Positions 1-8,266 are shown, counted from the first letter of the stretch. The stretch is DNA of 15,458 nt from Opitutia bacterium UBA6410 (GCA_002437405.1 DJPO01000062.1:588-16045), one strand, 5' to 3'. Numbers and translations: made by a program. Notes: generated by a model not told the origin, from the sequence alone.

Positions 1-1
1 C

Positions 2-854
2 CGCACATATCAGGCTGCAAGCGCGCTTCCCGCGTCGGGCGACGTGCTGATGTTTATCGAAAAACTCACAATGATTGACAAGGACGGCAACACAGTTGAC
101 AAAACTCCCGAAGCTGCCGATATGTCGTTTAACAGCAATGTTGCTTTTGCTAAGTTCTTTGTATCAAGGACAGATAGTTCTGTTAACAAGTTCACTCTCG
201 ATGCCTCTTCTGCTGGGGTATGGGGGGGGGGGTATAACCTTTCCCGTTAACAGCGATTTCGGCTTGAACGGCAAAGCTACAACCCAATTTATCGCCAATC
301 GCGGCTCGACAAATGCTGCGGTGAATTTTGCACATACAGGCGGCACTGCATTTATCCTCAACGGCGCAAAGCTGGAAGTCGGCAGTTCCGAAAGCGCGTT
401 CGACACAGTTTCATTCCGCGGCGTAAAATGGGAAAACGGAAGTGTCGATATTTACGCGAAAAATATCTCGATAACGACAATTCAGACATACACCGTCAAC
501 TGCAATATTACTTTCCATATCGAAGGATTGAACGACACCGCCGCGCTTTCCATCGACAATTATGCTGCCGACGCGAAATTTGTTCTCGATTTGAGCGATG
601 TTGCTTCAGATTTCGACGTTTCCACCGATTATATATTGGCGACAATATCGAGTGGCAGCAGCTTTGAAAATTACGGCGACTTCCTTACGATTAACGGTCT
701 GAGCGCGGAACAGCTTGCGCGTTTGAACTGGGACGTTGCCTCGCAAACCCTTTCGCTCGTCGGCGCGGCAGTTCCCGAACCCGCCGCGGTAGCGGCAATC
801 CTCGGGCTTGCGGCTCTGGGATTCGCGGCATACCGCCGCCGCTCGGCAAAGTAA
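2..854 (+). CDS. PEP-CTERM sorting-domain exported protein (5' partial, frame broken at a poly-G tract)
   Basis: This is the C-terminal part of an exported protein; its start lies before the window. Frame 2 is open from base 2 through the G run at 222-232 and stops at 248-250. The downstream protein is in the next frame, open through 854. Removing one G (10 instead of 11) joins them smoothly, giving ...SSAGVWGGGITFPVNSD... The body is rich in Gly, Ser, Thr, Asn and short beta strands, as in autotransporter-like or surface beta-helix proteins. The last 27 residues (771-851) are a PEP-CTERM signal: VPEP, an Ala/Leu/Gly hydrophobic helix, then YRRRSAK. In this family an exosortase cleaves the tail and releases or anchors the protein at the cell envelope. 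The ATG at 75 in the downstream frame is probably not the start, because the residues it adds before the G run are low-quality out-of-frame translation. The function of the body is not recognised. The break could be phase variation, a decayed gene or a sequencing error. Confidence 0.75.
222..232 (+). repeat. Homopolymeric G tract (11 G) inside a coding region
   Basis: Eleven consecutive G residues lie inside the PEP-CTERM gene. With 11 G the upstream frame terminates five codons after the tract. With 10 (or 7, or 13) it would read through to the PEP-CTERM tail at 854. Long G runs in coding DNA are classical slipped-strand mispairing sites, and they are also a common place for sequencing or assembly error. 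Confidence 0.9.
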
Positions 855-930
855 TTCGACTTTTCTCTTCGTTCTTTATCGTTCTTTATTTTTTCAGTAG
901 TAGTTATAGTTTCGTTTTCATAATAATTCA

Positions 931-967
931 GCTCTGCGGCGCAAGCCGCAGGGCTTTTTCTTTTTTT
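931..967 (+). terminator. Intrinsic terminator after the PEP-CTERM gene
   Basis: A 10-bp stem (931-940 with 945-954, one G-U pair) closes on a GCAA tetraloop. It is followed by T5, C, T7 at 955-967. This is a textbook rho-independent terminator 77 bp after the stop codon at 854. Confidence 0.9.
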
Positions 968-1356
968 GCGGAAATTTTATTGTGGGGAAAATGGCAATTT
1001 TAAAAAAGTGTTTTTATTTTTGCCGCCAATGCCCGTTATAAAAAAGGGCGAAAGTGAAAATGCGCGGTTTTTTTGAAAAAGTGAAAATGCGATGAAGATT
1101 GCCGTTTTTTTTTGAGTTATGTCTAATCCGCAGAGAGATGAAATTCATCCGCGCGGCGGACGGAGAGAGGGGAATGAGATTGTACAAACACGAAGAAGGT
1201 TCAAATGGGTTGCGCAATCGCGGGCAGGCGGGAAAGAATGTTGCGGAATTGGCGGGTAAATTGTGGCTTGGGGGAAGTGAGGCTACGTCCGATTTCCCAA
1301 AGGAGAAAAACGCCGCTGGAAGAATGTACGTCATTTATTTCGCAAATATTGCCGAC
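968..1356. other. Intergenic stretch without a credible gene
   Basis: There is no convincing coding sequence here. An A/T-rich part holds a direct repeat of AAGTGAAAATGCG near 1050-1062 and 1079-1091. It is followed by a G-rich part. Short open frames in both directions have no recognisable composition or motif. Confidence 0.55.
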
Positions 1357-1645
1357 AGTAGGAAAAATATAGTGTGTGGATTGCGTGCAATCTGTTGAAA
1401 AGCAGGAACTCAAACGTTGCGGGGATAGGCAGAATTGGTTTCGCCAATCTGCCGAAAGATGTGGAAAAACATCGTGGGGATAGAAATATTGGCGAGCCAA
1501 TCTTCGTAAGGAGAATACAAACCCGCGGGGGGATAGGCGAAATTGGGCTTCGTCCAATCGCTGAAAGGGGGAATGCAAAACGCGGCGGGGGATAGGCAGT
1601 ATTGGCTTTGCCAATCTGCCGAAAGGGGGACTTTGCCCCCCTTTC
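1357..1645 (+). repeat. Tandem array of about five imperfect stem-loop repeats
   Basis: Units beginning GGGGATAG occur at 1421, 1476, 1529 and 1588, spacings 55, 53 and 59 bp. A more degenerate unit comes first, around 1357-1420. Each unit carries an inverted repeat around ATTGG...CCAAT, extended in the best copies by GGCAG...CTGCC, and ends in GAAAG plus a short variable tail. The degenerate first unit has ATTGC-GT-GCAAT at 1380-1391. The last unit adds a second hairpin, GAAAGGGGG...CCCCCTTTC, at 1621-1645. A related sequence in inverted orientation lies at 15416-15458, so this is a dispersed repeat family. The function is unknown; it lies directly upstream of the GH2 gene cluster. Confidence 0.75.
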
Positions 1646-1709
1646 TTTAAAAGGCTTGAAATGGGGGAGGGGTTTGTTTTAATTGGGGGGAAATTAATTG
1701 ATTGTTTTT

Positions 1710-4139
1710 ATGAAGAAAATATTGGCATTTATTCTTTGCGCCGGCGCGATGCACGGCGGGTTTGCTTATAGGACTTCCGATGTTTTGCTGGAGGACGGCT
1801 GGCGTTTCCATTTGGGGGAGGTCGAAAACGCGCAGAAGGCGGATTTTGATACTTCGGGCTGGTCAAGCGTGAAAATTCCGCACGACTGGGCGATTGGGCT
1901 GCAGCCGAATTTGAATTACGATAAACAGTTTACCTGCGTGATGCAGGACGGCGAGACTAAGGCTCGCACGCGCACGGGGCGTACGGGGGCTTTGCCGTTC
2001 GTCGGGGTCGGGCGGTACTCAAAGACACTTGAGCTTCCTGCGGCGGAGAGCGGGAAACGCGTTTATATTCAGTTCGACGGGGCTATGAGCCGCGCGGAGG
2101 TCTGGCTCAACGGCGAATACGTTGGGCGTTGGCCTTACGGGTACGCTTCGTTCGAGCTTGACTTGAGCAAATTTTTCAAATTCGGGGAGGCGAATAAACT
2201 CGACGTTCGGCTTGAAAACTATCCCGAAGCTTCGCGCTGGTACTCGGGCGCGGGACTGTTCCGCGACGTTCGTCTTGTCGTGAAGCCGCAGACACACGTC
2301 GCCCACTGGGGGACTTATATCACTACCCCCGAAGTCTCGGAAAATTCGGCAACTTGCAAAATCGAAACTACTGTCGAGGATTTCGCGAAACTCGGGGGAA
2401 AACTGCAGGTTCGCACCTCGATTTTCGCACCCGACGGCAAACTTGCCGCCGAGGGAGTCGCAGCGGCGGAGCTGAAAGACGGGAAGACTTCGGCAACGCA
2501 AACGTTCTCGGTTCAGTCGCCTAAATTGTGGTCGCCCGAAACCCCCGCGCTCTATCTGGCGAAAACCGAACTTCTCGCGGACGGCAAGGTTGTCGACGAA
2601 TATTTCACAAAATTCGGCGTGCGCTCGATAGCGTATTCGCGCGACGGCGGATTCAAACTCAACGGCAAACGCGTGCAGTTCAAGGGCGTTTGCATGCACC
2701 ACGACCTCGGGCCGATAGGCGCGGCTTTCAACGTCTCCGCCGCGCGCAGGCAAATACAAATCCTCAAGGATATGGGCGCGAACGCAATCCGCACTTCGCA
2801 CAATCCGCCCGCGCCGCAGCTGCTCGAGCTTTGCGACGAAATGGGAATGCTCGTGCAGGTCGAGGCGTTCGACGAATGGAAGCTGCCCAAGTGCGCAAAC
2901 GGCTACAACAAGCTCTTTGACGAATGGGCGAAAAAGGACTTGGAGGCTATGATATTGCGCGACCGCAACCACCCGTGCGTCGTGATGTGGAGCATAGGCA
3001 ACGAAATCGTGGAACAGACAGTCCCCGAAGGACGCAAGACGGCAAAATTCCTCGCGGACATTGCGCGCGCGGCAGACCCGACGCGCCCCGTGACGGCGGG
3101 CTGCAACCACAATAAAGATGCAGTAAAGTACGGCTTAGTGGACGAGCTCGACTTGGTGGGCTTCAACTACAAACCGCATTTCTATAAAGAGTGCTACGAC
3201 CAAAAGCCCAACGCGATAATCTACGGCAGCGAGACCGCCTCGACAGTCAGCAGCCGCGGCGTCTACCACTTCCCCGTGAAGGAGGACAGATTCCCGCGCT
3301 CGTTCGACTATCAGGTCAGCAGCTACGACTTCGGCTGCGCTCCGTGGTCGCAAGTGCCCGAGGACGAATGGAAGGGACAGGACGAAAACGCGTTCAACCT
3401 TGGCGAATTCGTCTGGACGGGTTTCGACTATCTCGGCGAACCGTTCCCGTACGACGGCGATTTCGTCGCCAAAAGCTCGTATTTCGGTATAGTCGATTTG
3501 GGGGGACTGCCCAAAGACAGATTCTATCTTTACCGCGCCCGCTGGAATCCGTCCGCCGAAACGCTCCACGTCCTGCCGCACTGGACTTGGCCTGACAGGG
3601 TCGGACAAAAGACGCCCGTTTTCTGCTACACGAACTACCCGAAAGCCGAGCTTTTCGTCAACGGCAAGAGCATGGGCGTGCGCGAAAAGGACAACAGCCG
3701 CTTCGGGAAGTCGCGTTTGATGTGGAACGACGTTGTCTACGAGGCGGGCGAAATCAGGGTCGTCGCGTACTCCGCCGACGGCAAGCCCGCCGCCGAAAAG
3801 GTCGTGAAGACCGCAGGCGAGCCCGCGAAAATCGAGCTCAAAGCCGACAGAAAAAAATTCGGCGGTCGTGAGCTTTGCTTCGTCGAAGTTTCGGTCTTGG
3901 ATAAGGACGGCAACCTCTGCCCGCGCGCCGACAATATAATCTATTTTTCGACCTCGGGGAACGTCAAGCTCCGCGCGGTCTGCAACGGCAATCCCATCGA
4001 CTTGACCCCGTTCAGCTCGAACTACATGCGCGCGTTCTCGGGTAAGCTCGTCGTGGTGCTGGAGTCCGACGCCGACTCGGCAAAGGGCGCGCTGAACGCG
4101 TTCTCGATGCTGCTCAAGCCTGCGTCTGCGGAATTTTAG
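1710..4139 (+). CDS. Secreted glycoside hydrolase family 2 protein (beta-galactosidase-like)
   Basis: A retaining exo-glycosidase of family GH2 that probably removes a terminal beta-linked sugar from oligosaccharides or glycans outside the cytoplasm. Residues 1-19 (MKKILAFILCAGAMHGGFA) form a signal peptide. Next come an N-terminal jelly-roll sugar-binding domain (about 22-185, with PHDW at 57-60), an immunoglobulin-like domain (about 190-310) and a TIM barrel from about 315. The barrel contains CMHHD (His330/331), RTSHNP (361-366), the acid/base Glu432 in SIGNE, and the probable nucleophile Glu508 in YGSE. The C-terminal part resembles the DUF4982 and GH2 C-terminal domains of Bacteroides-type enzymes. 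The total of 809 residues is normal for that group. I chose the ATG at 1710 for its clean signal peptide. A TTG at 1698, 7 nt after a G6 run, would add four residues and is possible. It is the first gene of a close-packed plus-strand cluster. Family certainty is high; substrate specificity (galactose, glucuronate or other) is not determined. Confidence 0.92.
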   Translation: MKKILAFILCAGAMHGGFAYRTSDVLLEDGWRFHLGEVENAQKADFDTSGWSSVKIPHDWAIGLQPNLNYDKQFTCVMQDGETKARTRTGRTGALPFVGVGRYSKTLELPAAESGKRVYIQFDGAMSRAEVWLNGEYVGRWPYGYASFELDLSKFFKFGEANKLDVRLENYPEASRWYSGAGLFRDVRLVVKPQTHVAHWGTYITTPEVSENSATCKIETTVEDFAKLGGKLQVRTSIFAPDGKLAAEGVAAAELKDGKTSATQTFSVQSPKLWSPETPALYLAKTELLADGKVVDEYFTKFGVRSIAYSRDGGFKLNGKRVQFKGVCMHHDLGPIGAAFNVSAARRQIQILKDMGANAIRTSHNPPAPQLLELCDEMGMLVQVEAFDEWKLPKCANGYNKLFDEWAKKDLEAMILRDRNHPCVVMWSIGNEIVEQTVPEGRKTAKFLADIARAADPTRPVTAGCNHNKDAVKYGLVDELDLVGFNYKPHFYKECYDQKPNAIIYGSETASTVSSRGVYHFPVKEDRFPRSFDYQVSSYDFGCAPWSQVPEDEWKGQDENAFNLGEFVWTGFDYLGEPFPYDGDFVAKSSYFGIVDLGGLPKDRFYLYRARWNPSAETLHVLPHWTWPDRVGQKTPVFCYTNYPKAELFVNGKSMGVREKDNSRFGKSRLMWNDVVYEAGEIRVVAYSADGKPAAEKVVKTAGEPAKIELKADRKKFGGRELCFVEVSVLDKDGNLCPRADNIIYFSTSGNVKLRAVCNGNPIDLTPFSSNYMRAFSGKLVVVLESDADSAKGALNAFSMLLKPASAEF

Positions 4140-4158
4140 AGGTATGTATTCGGGCGCG

Positions 4159-4935
4159 ATGAAGCTGGTTTTCATGGGCACGGGAACTTCGCAGGGAGTC
4201 CCCGTAATCGGCTACGACCACAGCGGAATCGACCTCTCCAACCCCAAAAACTGGCGCACGCGCTCGAGTATCCACCTGTATGCCGACGGAACGGAAGTGC
4301 AGGTCGACGCGGGACCCGAGTTCCGCCTGCAATGCCTGAAAAATTCGGTCTCGCGCGCGGACGTTTTTATCCTCACACACGGGCACGCCGACCACATCGC
4401 GGGTATGGACGACCTGCGCAGATTTTGCGACATCGCCCCCGACAACACGGTAGACGTCTATTCCAACGACTACGGAATCGAGCGAATCCGCGCGATGTTC
4501 CCCTACGCGCTCGGCGACAGGCCGACGCAGCGCGGCTACCCGTGCTTCAACGTCCGCAAAATGCCCGAGACGCTCGGGATTACCGAAAACTTCAAAATCC
4601 GCTCGACGCCGCTTCCGCACGGGAATATCGAGACACTCGGGCTTTCTTTTGAATGCCGCGGGCGGAAAATCGTCTATTATACCGACTGCAAGTCGCTGCC
4701 GCCGCGGGCGGTCGAGCTTGCGCGCGGGGCGGATATTTTGATTATCGACTGCCTGCGCAAAAATCCGCACCCGTCGCACATGTCGTTCGACGAGGCGATG
4801 GCGGCGGTCGATTTGCTCGCGCCCAAGACGGCGTATTTCACCCACCTTACTTCGCATATCGACTACGGGAAAGTCGAGCCGACGCTGCCGCCCGACAGGC
4901 ACGTTGCGTACGACGGCCTAACCGTGGAACTTTGA
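4159..4935 (+). CDS. PhnP-like metallo-beta-lactamase-fold hydrolase
   Basis: A cytoplasmic MBL-fold metallohydrolase of the COG1235/PhnP type, a group that includes phosphodiesterases acting on cyclic phosphates. The real substrate here is unknown. The protein of 258 residues opens with the family pattern MKLVFMGTGTSQGVPVIG. It carries the metal motif THGHADH (His74, His76, Asp78, His79). A later YYTDC segment and the C-terminal THLTSH segment supply further expected ligands. The start at 4159 matches the usual family N-terminus; ATG 4144 would add five residues. The loop after VIG reads YDHSGID, whereas related proteins often have cysteines there, as in the extra zinc site of PhnP. The gene begins 19 bp after the GH2 stop and ends 24 bp before the next gene, consistent with co-transcription. 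Confidence 0.85.
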   Translation: MKLVFMGTGTSQGVPVIGYDHSGIDLSNPKNWRTRSSIHLYADGTEVQVDAGPEFRLQCLKNSVSRADVFILTHGHADHIAGMDDLRRFCDIAPDNTVDVYSNDYGIERIRAMFPYALGDRPTQRGYPCFNVRKMPETLGITENFKIRSTPLPHGNIETLGLSFECRGRKIVYYTDCKSLPPRAVELARGADILIIDCLRKNPHPSHMSFDEAMAAVDLLAPKTAYFTHLTSHIDYGKVEPTLPPDRHVAYDGLTVEL

Positions 4936-4959
4936 CACCCAAAGGACAATCAACACAAT

Positions 4960-5628
4960 ATGGACAAAGACAAAAAAATCCCCCGCGCCGCAATAGTCCT
5001 TTCGGGCTGCGGAGTTTTCGACGGCTCCGAAATCCACGAGGCGGTAATCGCCCTTTTATGCCTGCAACGCGGCGGGGCGCAAATCGAATTTTTCGCGCCC
5101 GACGTCCCGCAGGCGGACTGCGTGAACCACCTGACGGGCGAGCCGCGCAAAGAGCGGCGCGGCGTGCTCGAGGAGTCCGCGAGAATCGCGCGCGGGGCGG
5201 TCTCGCCGCTGTCGAATTTCGACGCGGAAAAGTTCGACATTCTTCTATTCGCGGGCGGATTCGGCGCGGCGAAGACCCTTTCGACTTTCGCCCGCGACGG
5301 CGCGGAATGTTCCGTCGAGCCGTCAGTCGAGCGCGCGATTTTGTCGATGCGCTCGCTCGGTAAAAAATCCGCCTTTTTGTGCATATCGCCCGTAATCGCG
5401 GCAAAGGTGCTCGGCGGCGGCGTAAGGCTCACGATAGGCGACGACCCCGCGACGGCGGCGGCGGTTTCCGCGATGGGTGCGACCCACGTAAAATGCGCGG
5501 TCGACTCGTTTGTAGAGGACTCCGCCCAGAACGTCTACTCGACGCCCGCGTATATGCTCGCCCGCAACGCCGCCGAGGTCGAGGCGGGGGTGTCGGCGAT
5601 GGTTTCGAAAATGCTAAAAACCCTTTGA
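4960..5628 (+). CDS. elbB: ElbB-like DJ-1/PfpI family protein
   Basis: A 222-residue protein of the DJ-1/PfpI (class I glutamine-amidotransferase-like, ES1) family, closest by pattern to ElbB. E. coli ElbB has been linked to isoprenoid biosynthesis and shows weak glyoxalase activity; its physiological role is not settled. Visible hallmarks are VLSGCGVFDGSEIHEAV at the N-terminus, FAPDVPQ, VNHLTGE, the AGGFGAAKTLSTFA loop, and the nucleophile-elbow Cys141 in LCISP. Further marks are TIGDD and STPAYMLA. The length is normal. AAAGGA at 4941-4946 is a possible ribosome-binding site, 13 nt before the ATG. The stop lies one base before the next start, suggesting translational coupling to the LptC/LptA-like gene. 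Confidence 0.9.
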   Translation: MDKDKKIPRAAIVLSGCGVFDGSEIHEAVIALLCLQRGGAQIEFFAPDVPQADCVNHLTGEPRKERRGVLEESARIARGAVSPLSNFDAEKFDILLFAGGFGAAKTLSTFARDGAECSVEPSVERAILSMRSLGKKSAFLCISPVIAAKVLGGGVRLTIGDDPATAAAVSAMGATHVKCAVDSFVEDSAQNVYSTPAYMLARNAAEVEAGVSAMVSKMLKTL

Positions 5629-5629
5629 T

Positions 5630-7867
5630 ATGTTCGGATTTTTCCAAAAAACTTTTTTCATTTTGGCTCTTACCGCCGCGGTTGCGTCGGCGCAACGCTC
5701 GACGACAATGCTCCCGGGGACTGTCAAAAACTTCGAGCTGCCCAATTTCGACGAAAACACGGGCGCGAAGGAATGGGAGCTCTTCGGCGAGGAGGCGGAA
5801 TACAAGAGCGACACGCGCATCGACGTAATGCGCCTTAAACTCAATTTGCTCGACTCCGACGGCAAGCTCAAGGCGACCATCACAAGCCCGTTTGCGAACG
5901 TCAACCCCGTCAAAAAATTCGTCTCGGGCGACGGCGATATTTTTGTTGTCGCCCCCGAATATAAAATAGAGGGCAAAAAATGGGCGTGGGACTCGCCCAA
6001 AAAATTCGTCGAGGTTTTCGACTCGATTGTCGTCGACATTATCCCCGAAAAACGCGCTGACGGCGACGGCGAAAAAATCTCAGACACGCGCATTACTGGC
6101 GGATACGGCTCGATGCTCAACGCGGGGCAGTCCAACATTTTCGATGTCCGCAAAAACGTGAGGCTCTCAAACGACCAGATGACGCTTGAGTGCGACGTGC
6201 TCCGCGCCGACGCGCCCAAGCAGCGCAAGGGAGGCTCGGGGGTGTCGGAAATCGACGCTTCGGGCAGTGTCAAGATGAAGTACGCCGAAAAGGACATTCG
6301 CGCGGGGGCTGCGAAAGTCTACCCCGACAAATCGACCGCGTTCCTGAGCGGCTCGCCGTCGATTACCGACATTCCGAGCCGCGCGGAAATCTCGGGCGAT
6401 ACAATCGAGCTCGACAAAAGCAAAAAGACGCTGCTTTCCAAGTCGGGCAAATCGGCCCGCGCCACGGCGGTTATTTTCAACACTTCCGCCGACGGCAAAT
6501 CCGAGAAAATTACGATTTCCGCCGACTCCATAAAAATGGGCGAAAGGGGCGAAAACGGCAAAAAAGCGCAAAACTTTTTCGGCTTTGCGGGCAACGTGAA
6601 AGTCGTCGCCGACTCCTTCACCGCGTCCTGCGACTCGCTCGCCGCGACTGCCGATGCGGGCGAAAACGGCAAGCCGCAAATCGAGATAATCAAGGGTACG
6701 GGGCACATCAAACTGTCCAACTCAAACGGCACGGCGACTTCCGACAATATGGAGATTCTCCCCGCAAAGTCCGAGGTCGTCCTCTACGACAACGCCGTGC
6801 TGACCGACCCCGAGCGCGGCATGCGCCTCTTCGCCCACGCGATTGTGTTTTTGAAGGAGCGCAATACGGGCATTGCCCTCTCGAAGGCGGGCGAAAACTC
6901 TTTTGTCGTGCTGAAAATTCGCGAGGGCGTCGCCGCCGACGAAAAGCTCAAGACGGGCGCGGAGACTGTCGTAAAATCGCGCAGGCTCAGGTTTGTCAAA
7001 AATGAAAAAAATATGCGCTTCGATTTCGAGCGCGACGTGAAAATCGACTCGGGCGACATCGACGCCTCCTGCCAGAAAATGCAGGTGCTCGCAATCCGCG
7101 GCGAAGACGGCGGCGACGGAATCCGCAAAATTACGGCGTCCGACAACGTGAAAATCGCGCAAAAGGGGTACAGCGCGGAATCGGAAATCGCGGTGATTTA
7201 CCCGAAGCTAAAGGGCAAGTCCGTCGACGCAAAGCGCGCCGCCCACAGGTATGTCGAGCTGTCCGTTTCGCCCGACAACCCCGCGAAGCGTCCGACAATC
7301 TACCTGCCCGCGACAAAGGCAATCGGGCTTGACGAGCTTTCGTCCAAAAACAAACCCGAGCAGAAGCCGACGGTGATTACAAGCGATAAGCAGTGGCTCG
7401 TCGGCGGCGAAAAATCCGACAAATATTTCTTCGAGGGCGACGTCAAGGCGGTCGGCACGGATATGGACGTTTCGTGCAAACGCGCGCAGGTGGGGATTCG
7501 CACGCTCAAAAACGGCAAGCGTTCGATTGCGAAAATCGACCTCTTCGACGATGTCGAATTGACAAGCGGAATGAAAAACGCCACGGCGGGGAAAATGGAG
7601 ATTTTCCCCGAAGACGAAATGGTCGTTTTGTCCGAAGACCCCGTCGTAATCGACAAGGAGGACAACACGCGAGTCTCGGGCGCGAGAATGGTCTACAACA
7701 GGGGCAAGCGCGCCATACGCGTGGAGGCGGAGCAGCCCGCGGAAAAGTCCGCCGCGCCCGAAAAGCGCGAAAAGTCGTTTATCCCCGACTTCGAGGACGA
7801 CGAAACGCTGGAGGCGACTCCCGAACCGAAAAGACCCACGATAAAAATTCTGCCGCGCAGGCGATAG
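5630..7867 (+). CDS. Large LptC/LptA-like (OstA-type) periplasmic protein with four tandem repeats
   Basis: Probably part of the lipopolysaccharide transport bridge between inner and outer membranes. Residues 1-21 look like a signal peptide or membrane anchor ending in ASA. Residues about 30-140 resemble LptC: a short beta-rich domain with SPFANV, SGDGDIFVV and IEGKKWAWDS. About 150-700 contains four tandem LptA-like units. Each has an opening strand such as FAGNVKVV, FERDVKID or FEGDVKAV and a single Cys (Cys188, Cys334, Cys481, Cys616; spacings 146, 147, 135). Each then has a second strand of the type ITASDNVKI or LFDDVELT, and a closing segment with EI.P and VVL. The last 45 residues are charged and proline-rich, probably disordered. 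At 745 residues the protein is several times larger than LptA or LptC alone. It follows elbB after one base. The fold assignment is by pattern only; it could be a more general OstA-like scaffold. Confidence 0.7.
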   Translation: MFGFFQKTFFILALTAAVASAQRSTTMLPGTVKNFELPNFDENTGAKEWELFGEEAEYKSDTRIDVMRLKLNLLDSDGKLKATITSPFANVNPVKKFVSGDGDIFVVAPEYKIEGKKWAWDSPKKFVEVFDSIVVDIIPEKRADGDGEKISDTRITGGYGSMLNAGQSNIFDVRKNVRLSNDQMTLECDVLRADAPKQRKGGSGVSEIDASGSVKMKYAEKDIRAGAAKVYPDKSTAFLSGSPSITDIPSRAEISGDTIELDKSKKTLLSKSGKSARATAVIFNTSADGKSEKITISADSIKMGERGENGKKAQNFFGFAGNVKVVADSFTASCDSLAATADAGENGKPQIEIIKGTGHIKLSNSNGTATSDNMEILPAKSEVVLYDNAVLTDPERGMRLFAHAIVFLKERNTGIALSKAGENSFVVLKIREGVAADEKLKTGAETVVKSRRLRFVKNEKNMRFDFERDVKIDSGDIDASCQKMQVLAIRGEDGGDGIRKITASDNVKIAQKGYSAESEIAVIYPKLKGKSVDAKRAAHRYVELSVSPDNPAKRPTIYLPATKAIGLDELSSKNKPEQKPTVITSDKQWLVGGEKSDKYFFEGDVKAVGTDMDVSCKRAQVGIRTLKNGKRSIAKIDLFDDVELTSGMKNATAGKMEIFPEDEMVVLSEDPVVIDKEDNTRVSGARMVYNRGKRAIRVEAEQPAEKSAAPEKREKSFIPDFEDDETLEATPEPKRPTIKILPRRR

Positions 7868-8266
7868 ATTTTTTCTTCGGTTTTTTTCTTTATTCGGTTC
7901 CCCGAAGAACGCAATTCCGCGATTGCGGGATTGCGCTTTGGCGGGCGGCAGGTACGGGGGCGCGATTGTGCTTGGGCTGAAACGGATTCTTCCTTTGCGG
8001 GCACGGACAACGGTTTCGCGAGGGCGGGGCAGTTTTTTTGCGCGCGCGATTTTCTTTTTTTTTGCGGGTACGACACGGTTTGCAATTCCGCTGGCGCGGG
8101 GTTTCGTTTTTGCAGGCGGTCGGCGCGGGCTCGTGATTGTGCTTTCGCGTGGGCAGTTTAGCGGGGGCGGAAAGTGAGGATTTTTAAGAAAAATTTTGCG
8201 CTTTTGCGGGCGGTTGCGGGATTGGTTTTTTTTCGCAAATTTGCCGAATGGGAAGGCAAAACGGCG
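7868..8266. other. G/T-rich intergenic stretch without a credible gene
   Basis: No recognisable gene lies here. The plus strand is dominated by G and T. An 11-bp stem (7910-7920 with 7925-7935, loop GATT, one G-U) lies about 45 bp after the LptC/LptA-like stop, but no T run follows it. Short imperfect repeats occur: TTTGCGGGCACGG at 7994 against TTTGCGGGTACGA at 8061, and CGATTGTGCTT at 7963 against TGATTGTGCTT at 8134. Open frames through the region encode low-complexity Arg/Pro/Lys- or Gly/Arg/Phe-rich peptides that look accidental. Confidence 0.6.

Noticed and set aside
75..221. The downstream PEP-CTERM frame starting at the ATG at 75
   Set aside because: Before the G run this frame gives a peptide unlike the rest of the protein, while the other frame reads smoothly from the window edge. 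It is an out-of-frame shadow.
1099..1398. Small plus-strand protein in the region before the GH2 gene
   Set aside because: There is no recognisable motif, no ribosome-binding site, and it runs into the repeat array; probably a chance open frame.
1201..1614. Minus-strand open frame over the stem-loop array
   Set aside because: Its apparent repeats come from the DNA hairpins; composition and lack of family resemblance argue against a protein.
1421..1645. CRISPR array
   Set aside because: The units are imperfect hairpins with diverged sequence and only short variable tails; there are no identical direct repeats separated by unique spacers of constant size, and no cas genes.
2019..3110. Long minus-strand open frame opposite the GH2 gene
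   Set aside because: Antisense shadow of a well-identified GH2 gene, produced by GC-rich codon use; Arg/Ala/Phe-rich with no domain.
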